From positions 1 to 37,788 of the forward strand of contig SVGL01000021.1 in assembly GCA_015056325.1 (NCBI GenBank): a stretch of DNA of 37,788 bases, given 5' to 3'. Of the stretch, positions 7,560-14,326 are shown in pieces (within the stretch, counting starts at the first letter, position 1; every line of letters begins with the position of its first letter). The notes under the pieces are model-generated. The model did no database searches, was not told where the DNA came from, and was given only the letters and a program-made list of their open reading frames with translations. A program made the position numbers and the translations under genes. Source of the stretch: Clostridiales bacterium. GTDB lineage: Bacteria > Bacillota > Clostridia > Christensenellales > Aristaeellaceae.

Positions 7560-8737
7560 TGAACATGCAGACGAAAGAACACATCCGCTGCCGCATCGCC
7601 CTGCCGGTGATCATCGCCGCGGCGCTGACGGTGGCGGCCCTCTCCACGGGGAGCACCGTCTTCCTGGCAGGCGCACTGCTGGTGTGGATGCTCCTGCTGA
7701 CCGGCTTCCTGGGCGTGTGGTGGGCGTCAAGGACGCTGACAGTCACCTCCCTGCTGACGGACACCACCGTCCAGCGCGGCGAGGACGTAGCCCTCGAAAT
7801 CGGCGTGCAGTACAGCGGCGTCATCCCCATTGCGCCGCCGTCGGTGGAGATCACCGCAGGCCCTGACCGTCCTGCCCAGACGCTGAAGCTCACCGGCATG
7901 CCCGGCAGGGAGCAGCGGCTGACGCTCCATTTCCACGCAGCCCATGTGGGCGTCACCAGCCCCGGCGTGAAACGGGTGGTCATCACCGATCTGCTGGGCA
8001 TGTTCACCGTAGAAAAGGCCCCAAAGGTTCAGGGCGGCGAGCTGATCGTGCTGCCGCTGCCCTTTGATGTGGGCGCGCTGACCTACGCTGCGGGTGATTC
8101 CGGTTCTGAGAGCATGGCCCGCGCCGCCGAGGACGTCACCAGCCCCTCGGATGTACGCGCTTATCAACAGGGCGACGCGATGAAGCGCATCCACTGGAAG
8201 CTCTCCATGCGCAAGCAGGAGCTGATGGTGCGCCACTTTGAGGCCCCTGTCATGCCCGACGCCCTGGTGCTGCTGGACTGCTCCAAGCCGCCTAAAACCA
8301 ACGACGACAACGCCCAGCTCGACCTGCGGGACGCGCTGCTGGAAACGGCAGCCTCCGTCATGCAGCAGAATATCCAGACCGATCACCCGGCGAAGCTCCC
8401 CATCCATGGTGACCACCCCATCGAATTGGATCGCGGCATGGGACTGCCGGTGATCTCCGAGGCCCTTGCCCGGGTGGACTTTTCCGCGCCGGACAAGTTC
8501 GACCGCATGCTGCAGCTGGAAATGCGCCGCATGCGCAAAGTAGGCTGCACGGTGGTCATCAGCGCGCGCCTCAACTCCCGCATGGTGGACGTGATGACCG
8601 CCATGCGCCGCATGGGGCCCACGATGCGTCTCTACCTTATCACCTTTGACCCAGACGACCCTGCAAAGCTCCCCCTGATCTCCAAGCTGCAGAGCGCGGG
8701 AATCGAGGTGTGCTACGTGACCCCGATCCGATTATAA
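7559..8737 (+). CDS. DUF58-domain membrane protein
   Basis: Function is not established for the family, which is always found with MoxR ATPases. The 392-residue protein has two N-terminal membrane segments (about residues 10-55, RIALPVIIAAALTVAAL and LVWMLLLTGFLGVWW). A beta-rich domain follows. Then comes the DUF58 core YQQGDAMKRIHWKLSMRKQE (around 200-220) and a von-Willebrand-like fold starting VMPDALVLLDCS, whose metal site looks incomplete. The ATG at 7559 overlaps the moxR stop; an in-frame GTG lies just before it. No strong ribosome-binding site is visible, consistent with translational coupling. Confidence 0.88.
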   Translation: MNMQTKEHIRCRIALPVIIAAALTVAALSTGSTVFLAGALLVWMLLLTGFLGVWWASRTLTVTSLLTDTTVQRGEDVALEIGVQYSGVIPIAPPSVEITAGPDRPAQTLKLTGMPGREQRLTLHFHAAHVGVTSPGVKRVVITDLLGMFTVEKAPKVQGGELIVLPLPFDVGALTYAAGDSGSESMARAAEDVTSPSDVRAYQQGDAMKRIHWKLSMRKQELMVRHFEAPVMPDALVLLDCSKPPKTNDDNAQLDLRDALLETAASVMQQNIQTDHPAKLPIHGDHPIELDRGMGLPVISEALARVDFSAPDKFDRMLQLEMRRMRKVGCTVVISARLNSRMVDVMTAMRRMGPTMRLYLITFDPDDPAKLPLISKLQSAGIEVCYVTPIRL

Positions 8738-8769
8738 GCCGTTATCTTCAATGAAAGGAGGAGTCCCCT

Positions 8770-11046
8770 ATGTCCGCGAAACTTCGTGCGTCAGCCTGCC
8801 GCGGGCTGATGGCATATTTGATGTCCCTGGGCATGACGCTGACGCTGCTGGGCGTGACGGGGCTGCTCCAACAGGGCTGGCTGGCAGCATGGACGCTCCT
8901 CGTGCTGACCGGCTGCCTGACACTTGCATCCCTCCACCGAAAAGCAGCGCTGGCTGCCGGCGGCGTGGCGCTCATCGCAGGCGCGATATGGCTGCCAGTC
9001 GGCGGTGCAGGAACCATCACCGAGGTCTTCCGGGCGCTGATGCTGCATATGTCCGGCCTGACGACGGCCCTGCCCATGGTCGCGACGGAGTTTGCCCTCC
9101 TGGGCTGCGTGCTGACCCTGGCGGCCAGCTGGTTCGTCACCCAGCGCAGTGCAGGGGCCTATCCGGCGCTGATCCTTCTGGTGCTGATCGCGGCGCTTTT
9201 ATGGCTGGGCAACCTGGCGGATTCGCTGATCTGTCTGCTGCCTGCAGCCTTTGTCTGCGTGACGCTTTTGCTGCGTGCCGGCGATGAACACACCAGCACC
9301 GCACGGGTGCTGCCCCTGGCGGCAGTAGTGACAGCCATCGCTTTCGGCGCCGCAGCAACGGGCGGGATGGTTTCTCCGCCGCTGAAAAAGGCAGCTGACA
9401 GTCTCCGCCAGCGCATCTACGATACCTTCTTTTACACCCAGCCCCGCGATGTTTTCACCCTGGCCAGCGAGGGATACTATCCCCAGGGGCTGGGCCAGCT
9501 GGGCGGCCCGGCGACGCCTCGGGAAGAGCCTGTCATGGCAGTCATCACCCCCCGCAAAACCTACCTGCGCGGCGTGGTGAAGAACATCTACACCGGCCGC
9601 ACCTGGCTGGAGGACATCGGCGGACGGCGATATCTGTGGACGGCTCCCCGCTTTGAGGAGCTGCGCACCACAGCCTTCGACCAGAACCTGCCCACCTTGG
9701 GAGAAACCGTAGAATCCACGCTGCTCAGCCCGCGCCTGATGCAGGTGCGGATGCTCCGGGACAGCGCGTCCACCATGTTCGTGCCCCAGCGCTTACGCAC
9801 CCTGACGGCGGAGGATCGTCTGACGCCCTATTTCAACCTGTCCAGCGAGGTCTTCGCTACCTCCAACCTGCAGCCCGGCGACGTCTGGACAGTGGAAGCA
9901 CCGCTCTTCACCTCCCAGGACAGCGGCATCAGGCAGCTGGTAGAGGCTGCCGCCGCTGCGGAGGATCCCAACTGGGCGACGGTGTGCGACCGCTACCTGC
10001 AGCTGCACGAGCAGATCGACCAGCGCGTATACGAGATGGCGACTCAGGCGACTGCCGGCATTTCGTCGCCCTACGACCAGGCAATCGCCCTTGAGCGCTT
10101 CCTGGCCAGCAATTTTGCCTACAACCTGGATGTACCCCTGCAGTCCCCCAACCACGATTTTGTGTCCTCCTTCCTCATCGAGGGCAAGGAGGGCTACTGC
10201 ACTTACTTTGCCTCTGCCATGACGGTCATGTGCCGCATGGCCGGGCTGCCCGCCCGCTATGTGGAGGGCTATGTGGCCTACCCCGACGGGGAGGGTCTGG
10301 CGGTGGTCACCGGCAAAGAGGGCCACGCCTGGACGGAGGTCTACTTCCGCGGCTTCGGCTGGGTGACCTTCGACGCCACACCCATCAGTGTCGAATACCC
10401 CGACGTTCCCCCGGAGGCCAGCGAAAACAGCGACTCGGCCCCGGAGGATGACGAGGAGCAGCCGCCCGAACCGGAGGAAACGCCCACCCCGACGCCGCCT
10501 CCTGCAGACATGCCCACGCCCACCCCGGAACCAGAAAGCGGCCCCGAATCCCCCGAGCCCACGCCTCAGCAGGGAGAAGCCCCCGGTCAGTCCGAGCAGG
10601 ACGGCCCCGAGCCCCCTTCCGGCAATCCCTGGGGATGGCTGTTGGCGCTGATGATCCTGCTTGCACTGGCCGCGCGAATCATTCTTGTACAGCCGGATGT
10701 ACAGGCGAAGATGCGTCAAACGGAGTTTGCCCGATGGCTGGTGTATACCCAGGCATCCTATGACGCCCTTCGCAGCCATGGCTTCATCCGGGATGCTGCG
10801 GAAACACCCGCTGCCTTTGCAGCCCGCGTGGACGAGCAGCGGCGGCTGCCCCTGTCCCTGGAGCCCTTCGCAGCCGCACAGAACCTGATGTTCTACGGCC
10901 ACGCTGCCCCCTATGAAGAGGAAACCGCACAGGCCAGGCGCACTTATGCCGCTCTGTACCGGACGCTGCCCCTTTGGCGGAAGCTGCACTTCCAGCTGCG
11001 CAGGATCTGCCTGCCCGCCCGTCTTTCCGACATTACCTGCAAATAA
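8770..11046 (+). CDS. Transglutaminase-like membrane protein (TgpA type)
   Basis: Large membrane protein with an extracytoplasmic transglutaminase/protease fold, 758 residues. N-terminal residues about 15-215 hold several membrane segments. The extracellular region contains the catalytic triad: C477 in EGYCTYFASAMTVMCRMAG, H519 in EGHAWTEVYF and D535 in WVTFDATP. A Pro/Thr/Glu-rich linker (around 550-615) leads to one more membrane segment (WGWLLALMILLALAARIILV) and a cytoplasmic tail with YDALRSHGF. AAGGAGG precedes the ATG at 8770. It is third in the MoxR module. Cell-surface protein crosslinking or cleavage is inferred from the triad; no substrate is known. Confidence 0.92.
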   Translation: MSAKLRASACRGLMAYLMSLGMTLTLLGVTGLLQQGWLAAWTLLVLTGCLTLASLHRKAALAAGGVALIAGAIWLPVGGAGTITEVFRALMLHMSGLTTALPMVATEFALLGCVLTLAASWFVTQRSAGAYPALILLVLIAALLWLGNLADSLICLLPAAFVCVTLLLRAGDEHTSTARVLPLAAVVTAIAFGAAATGGMVSPPLKKAADSLRQRIYDTFFYTQPRDVFTLASEGYYPQGLGQLGGPATPREEPVMAVITPRKTYLRGVVKNIYTGRTWLEDIGGRRYLWTAPRFEELRTTAFDQNLPTLGETVESTLLSPRLMQVRMLRDSASTMFVPQRLRTLTAEDRLTPYFNLSSEVFATSNLQPGDVWTVEAPLFTSQDSGIRQLVEAAAAAEDPNWATVCDRYLQLHEQIDQRVYEMATQATAGISSPYDQAIALERFLASNFAYNLDVPLQSPNHDFVSSFLIEGKEGYCTYFASAMTVMCRMAGLPARYVEGYVAYPDGEGLAVVTGKEGHAWTEVYFRGFGWVTFDATPISVEYPDVPPEASENSDSAPEDDEEQPPEPEETPTPTPPPADMPTPTPEPESGPESPEPTPQQGEAPGQSEQDGPEPPSGNPWGWLLALMILLALAARIILVQPDVQAKMRQTEFARWLVYTQASYDALRSHGFIRDAAETPAAFAARVDEQRRLPLSLEPFAAAQNLMFYGHAAPYEEETAQARRTYAALYRTLPLWRKLHFQLRRICLPARLSDITCK

Positions 11047-11049
11047 ATG

Positions 11050-11083
11050 AACCGCCCATCCAGCGTATGCCGGATGGGCGGTT
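11050..11083. terminator. Convergent hairpin terminator
   Basis: A perfect 12-bp stem, AACCGCCCATCC (11050-11061) with GGATGGGCGGTT (11072-11083), between two convergent genes. T-rich flanks are weak on both sides, but the position suits bidirectional termination. Confidence 0.75.
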
Positions 11084-11092
11084 TCATGTTGG

Positions 11093-12847
11093 TTATGCGG
11101 CGGGCGCCTCGGTGGGAGCCAGGGTTGGCGTGGGGGAAGGCGTGGGTGAAGTTGTGGGCATCGGAGTTGGCGTGGGCGTCGGCGCAGGCGTCGGTGTGGC
11201 CAACTCTTCGCGGTAGATCAGCCGAAGGGTACGCTCGTCCGCCTGTCCGGTCTGACTCAGGCCATTGGCCTTCTGGAATGCCTTGACGGCGTTCACCGTG
11301 CCATCCAGATAGGTGCCGCCGATGTGGCCGCTGTAATAACCCAGCTCGGTCAGCTTGCACTGCAGCCAGTAGACTTCCTCGCCCTTGGAATTCTTCTTGA
11401 GGGTCTTGAAGTCGCGGTAAGGGAGCGTTCCGGAGACGTACTCCGGGGCAGCGGTGGGCTCAGCAGTCTTGTAGGGCAGCATGGTATCGGTGTTCAGACC
11501 GGGAAGCTTCAGCGCGTGGCGCAGCTCCGGATCTGCAGGGAGCTTCTCTGTGATGGTAACCACCACGCCCTCGCCGCAGTTGTTGTAGATCCACTTGGCG
11601 TCGGCCACGGTCAGGCGGATGCAGCCATGGCTGGCGCGGCTGCCCAGCGCCTTGTAGCTCTTGACGGACAGATCCATGGTATTCACGGTGTTGTAAATGA
11701 CGCTGTGGAAGGCGATGGAACCGTTGATCTTCGTCCAGTACTGGGCATGGCCGCCCCACTTGGGGAAGTAGCACCAGCGGGCGGTGCGGCCGGAGAGCAC
11801 CCAGTCACCCACGTCGGAGGGTGCACTTTTGGTGCCGGTGGAGCACAGCATCTGGCGGACGACCTTGGTGTACTCGCCGTTCTCATCCAAACCGTAGACG
11901 GTGGTAACCTGGTTTTTTACATCCACGGTGATGGCATATGGGATGGGCGTGGGCGCCGGGGTGGGTTTGGGATCATCGTAGGCGCCGCGGACGTCCGGAT
12001 CGTTGAAGAGCACGTTCCAGGTGATTTCACCGATGACGCCGTCCGCCTCCAGGGCATTCTGCGTCTGGAAGGCCTTGACCGCATTGCGGGTGTTGCCCAG
12101 GAAGTTGCCGGAGATGTTGCCCTCGTAGTAGCCCAGGTCTGTCAACCGGCGCTGAACCTCCTTGACCGTCTCACCCTTTGACTCGTACTTGAGCTGCTTC
12201 TTGAAAGCAACGGTGGGCGCGGGGGTGAGGTAGATGGCGCCATCATCGGAGATGACGATCTGCTCCTCCATGCCAGTGGGGCCGGGGGTGGGCTCAGGCA
12301 GGAGGGCCTCGGCGGCCTCACGGGGGAGCGCATCCTCGGCATAGAGCAGCGTCAGGGTGTCCAGATCGGCGCTGCCGGTGGGTGCTTCCCCTGCGCAGCG
12401 CTGGAAGAGCGCCACGGCCTCCTGGGTGGCAGGCAGATAGGTGCCGGAGATCTTGCCGGTGAAGTAGCCCAGGGTCGTCAGACGGATTTGCAGCTGACGC
12501 ACATCTTCGCCCACAGAGCCCAGGCGCAGCGGCCGGTACTGGGCGGAGAAAATCATCTCCTGGGTCTCAGGATCCGCCTCGCCCGTCTGCAGCAGGGAGA
12601 AGTCGGACTGGAAGGCCTTCACCGCCGCACGGGTCAGATCGCCGTAGGAGCCGGTGATCTCACCGTCGTAATAGCTCAGCTGCTGCAGCTTTTCCTGCAG
12701 CTGGGTGATGGCGTCACCGGTCATGCCGTAGGTCAGCGTAGGATTCTCGATGACCACCTGGATGTTGTCGTCCTCCTGGGTGTCCGCCAGGGCGGGGGTA
12801 AGAAGCAGCAATGCAGCCGCCAGAAGGAGCGCAAGTCTGTATTTCAT
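11093..12847 (-). CDS. Secreted L,D-transpeptidase (YkuD) with four peptidoglycan-binding repeats
   Basis: Exported cell-wall enzyme of 584 residues. Residues 1-21 are a signal peptide (ending LTPALA). Peptidoglycan-binding domain 1 repeats lie at about 37-100, 107-170, 216-285 and 480-545; the repeated pattern is LTELGYYSGHIGGTYLDGT...AVKAFQ. The YkuD catalytic domain is at about 305-435 with SRASHGCIRL, and the nucleophile is C409. Such enzymes form 3-3 crosslinks in peptidoglycan. The tail from about 550 is a Thr/Pro repeat, perhaps spanning or anchoring in the wall. The ATG at 12847 has GAGGTG upstream. The catalytic domain lies between binding repeats rather than at one end. Confidence 0.94.
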   Translation of the reverse strand: MKYRLALLLAAALLLLTPALADTQEDDNIQVVIENPTLTYGMTGDAITQLQEKLQQLSYYDGEITGSYGDLTRAAVKAFQSDFSLLQTGEADPETQEMIFSAQYRPLRLGSVGEDVRQLQIRLTTLGYFTGKISGTYLPATQEAVALFQRCAGEAPTGSADLDTLTLLYAEDALPREAAEALLPEPTPGPTGMEEQIVISDDGAIYLTPAPTVAFKKQLKYESKGETVKEVQRRLTDLGYYEGNISGNFLGNTRNAVKAFQTQNALEADGVIGEITWNVLFNDPDVRGAYDDPKPTPAPTPIPYAITVDVKNQVTTVYGLDENGEYTKVVRQMLCSTGTKSAPSDVGDWVLSGRTARWCYFPKWGGHAQYWTKINGSIAFHSVIYNTVNTMDLSVKSYKALGSRASHGCIRLTVADAKWIYNNCGEGVVVTITEKLPADPELRHALKLPGLNTDTMLPYKTAEPTAAPEYVSGTLPYRDFKTLKKNSKGEEVYWLQCKLTELGYYSGHIGGTYLDGTVNAVKAFQKANGLSQTGQADERTLRLIYREELATPTPAPTPTPTPMPTTSPTPSPTPTLAPTEAPAA

Positions 12848-12889
12848 GGATGATGCACCTCATGCATGGTAAAATCAATATACATCAAT

Positions 12890-12918
12890 ATTGTAGCTTG
12901 TTGGAAGATGAAATGCAA
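12890..12918 (-). promoter_or_regulatory. Promoter of the L,D-transpeptidase gene
   Basis: Minus strand TTGCAT (12913-12918), 17-nt spacer, TACAAT (12890-12895). Confidence 0.75.
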
Positions 12919-12990
12919 GCCTTGTACAAGAATTTACAAATGCGACAAATGTAAAAACAAAGGGAATACAATGGAGGATATCAAAAAGGG

Positions 12991-13020
12991 TTGACAATGG
13001 CCCGGATGCTGTGTTATCCT
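12991..13020 (+). promoter_or_regulatory. Promoter of the met leader and metQNI
   Basis: TTGACA (12991-12996), 18-nt spacer, TATCCT (13015-13020) preceded by TGT as an extended -10. Transcription should start near 13027, giving a leader of about 375 nt before metQ. Confidence 0.75.
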
Positions 13021-13067
13021 CATTTCAACACCACGCCCGGTGGATCAAAGAGGATAGGAGAAGCGCA

Positions 13068-13154
13068 ATGATGAAGCAGCAGGCGATCATGATGTCCATG
13101 ATGATGCCCATGTGCATGTGCCGCATGAGCATGCTTCGCTGCGCTTTCAAATAA
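13068..13154 (+). CDS. Methionine-rich leader peptide (28 residues) of the met transporter operon
   Basis: A 28-codon frame with 11 Met codons (1, 2, 8, 9, 11, 12, 13, 15, 17, 20, 22) and 3 Cys codons (16, 18, 25); the core reads MMSMMMPMCMCRMSM. AGGAG (13056-13060) lies 7 nt upstream of the ATG, so it should be translated. It sits between a good promoter and a strong intrinsic terminator, ahead of metQNI. Its codons 23-27 overlap a segment that can pair with the terminator's left arm. This is the layout of amino-acid biosynthetic leader peptides such as trpL and hisL, here apparently sensing Met-tRNA (perhaps also Cys-tRNA). A Cu-binding Met/Cys peptide is a less likely alternative because it would not explain the RNA structures. 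Confidence 0.85.
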   Translation: MMKQQAIMMSMMMPMCMCRMSMLRCAFK

Positions 13155-13217
13155 ACGCTGACCGGTTCCAACAGGATTTCCGGTACCACGGCGGACAATG
13201 AGGAAGCTGCATCGGAG
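13134..13217 (+). promoter_or_regulatory. Predicted antiterminator pairing of the met leader
   Basis: CTTCGCTGCGCTTTC (13134-13148, leader codons 23-27) can pair with 13202-13217 (GGAAGCTGCATCGGAG). This gives 14 base pairs including two G-U, with one C/U mismatch and one bulged U. The second strand is the left arm and loop of the terminator, so the two structures exclude each other. A ribosome stalled on early Met codons leaves 13134-13148 free and favours this pairing (read-through). A ribosome reaching the stop at 13152 covers it and favours the terminator. Confidence 0.72.
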
Positions 13218-13239
13218 AGATGAGCTTCCTCTTTTGTTT
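13200..13239 (+). terminator. Attenuator (intrinsic terminator) in the met leader
   Basis: GAGGAAGCT (13200-13208) pairs with AGCTTCCTC (13223-13231). Past one bulged G, CATC pairs with GATG, closing a GGAGA loop; TTTTGTTT follows. It lies 46 nt after the leader-peptide stop and 162 nt before metQ. The stretch 13240-13401 shows no other recognisable element. Confidence 0.9.
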
Positions 13240-13401
13240 AACCTCCAAGACCTGCGGAAAGTGGTGATTTGGATGATCCGCTACACACATCGGGCCCGCC
13301 TCATGGCACAGTGCAACCGGGAGAGCAGACGAATGTGACCCATTCCTGCTTCCATGTTGCTGCGCATACACGTTCAATCAAATTTTTAAGGAGAGATCGT
13401 C

Positions 13402-14244
13402 ATGAAGAAGTTCCTGTCTCTGGTCCTGGCTGCCCTGCTGGTTCTGTCCTGTACTGCCGCGTTTGCCGATGGCATCAAGATCGCCGTGCCCAACGACCCC
13501 ACCAATGAAGGCCGCGCCCTGCTGCTGCTCCAGGCCAACGGCTACATCACCCTGGATCCCAACGCCGGCGTCACCGCCACCGCTGCTGACGTGATCGATA
13601 ATCCCCTGGGCATCGAGTTCGTCGAGGTTGAGGCCGCGATGGTTCCCAACATCCTGCCCGATGTGGACTACGCCATCATCAACAACAACTACGCCCTGGA
13701 CTTCGGCCTGAATCCCGTGGCCGATTCCCTGCTCATCGAGAGCGCTGATTCCCCCTATGCCAACGTGCTGTGCGTGAACGCCGGCAACGAGAATACCGAC
13801 GCCGCCAAGGCCCTGGCCGCTGCCCTGTACAGCCAGAAGGTTGCTGATTTCATCACCGCCACCTACAATGGCGCTGCTGTCTCCGTCGTGGCTGAGCCCA
13901 CCGATGGCTTCGATCCCACCGTGGATTACGCCGCCCTGGCCGGCACCACCATCACCGTGGCTGCTTCCCCCACGCCCCATGCCCAGATCCTGGCCGTTGC
14001 CGCTGAAATCCTGGCTGAGAAGAAGATCACGCTGGACGTGATCGAGTACACCGACTACGTGCAGCCCAACATGGCTGTTGCCGATGGCGATCTGTTTGCC
14101 AACTACTTCGCCCACATCCCCTACCAGGAGAACTTCAACGCCGAGAACGGCACCAACATCGTGGTTGTCGCTCCCATCCATGTGGAGCCCATGGGCCTCT
14201 ACGGCGGCCAGCAGGCCAACCTGGATGCGCTGAACGCCAAGTAA
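13402..14244 (+). CDS. metQ: MetQ/NlpA-family methionine-binding protein, circularly permuted
   Basis: Substrate-binding component of the methionine ABC importer, 280 residues. Residues 1-22 are a signal peptide; VLSC at 14-17 is a possible lipobox, and AFA at 20-22 an alternative signal-peptidase-I site. The family segments are in reversed order. Residues about 25-160 (KIAVPNDPTNEGRALLLL, LEAAMVPNILPDVDYAIINNNYA, ESADSPYANVL) correspond to the C-terminal portion of ordinary MetQ. A linker of about 20 residues follows. Residues 182-280 (ITVAASPTPHAQIL, VIEYTDYVQPNMAVADGDLFANYFAHIPY, EPMGLYG) are the usual N-terminal lobe, ending LDALNAK exactly where ordinary MetQ continues into DGxxVAVPND. 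AAGGAGA precedes the ATG. All family motifs are intact, so it probably folds and binds methionine. Confidence 0.9.
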   Translation: MKKFLSLVLAALLVLSCTAAFADGIKIAVPNDPTNEGRALLLLQANGYITLDPNAGVTATAADVIDNPLGIEFVEVEAAMVPNILPDVDYAIINNNYALDFGLNPVADSLLIESADSPYANVLCVNAGNENTDAAKALAAALYSQKVADFITATYNGAAVSVVAEPTDGFDPTVDYAALAGTTITVAASPTPHAQILAVAAEILAEKKITLDVIEYTDYVQPNMAVADGDLFANYFAHIPYQENFNAENGTNIVVVAPIHVEPMGLYGGQQANLDALNAK

Positions 14245-14260
14245 GCCAACGTCATCCATG

Positions 14261-14290
14261 CCGGCAGTCTGAAATACGGCTGCCGGTTTT
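14261..14290 (+). terminator. Hairpin with T-tract between metQ and metN
   Basis: CCGGCAG (14261-14267) and CTGCCGG (14280-14286) form a 7-bp stem with a 12-nt loop, followed by TTTT. Probably a partial terminator or stabilising stem that keeps metQ mRNA in excess over metNI, as is common for binding-protein genes. Confidence 0.6.
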
Positions 14291-14326
14291 CCCTGTATTA
14301 TCGGCACTCTATGGAGGAATCCACCA

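Noticed and set aside
10480-10610. Tandem repeat or CRISPR-like array
   Set aside because: It is a coding Pro/Thr/Glu linker with irregular codon repeats, in frame in the transglutaminase-like protein. The same holds for 11100-11210 in the L,D-transpeptidase.
13068-13154. Leader peptide as a copper-binding Met/Cys metallopeptide
   Set aside because: The peptide's position before metQNI, the terminator and the matching antiterminator explain it better as a regulatory leader; no copper genes are nearby.
13273-13338. A 21-codon open frame between the attenuator and metQ
   Set aside because: No good ribosome-binding site, no unusual composition and no related structure; likely chance.
13240-13401. 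SAM-I riboswitch or T-box upstream of metQ
   Set aside because: No T-box sequence or SAM-I core (GGCCCGATGAA... with CCGGCAACC) on the transcribed strand. A 9-base GGCCCGATG match occurs only on the minus strand without the rest of the riboswitch.
13402-14244. metQ as a truncated or duplicated pseudogene
   Set aside because: Each motif occurs once, the frame is intact, the signal peptide and ribosome-binding site are present and both partners follow in an operon.
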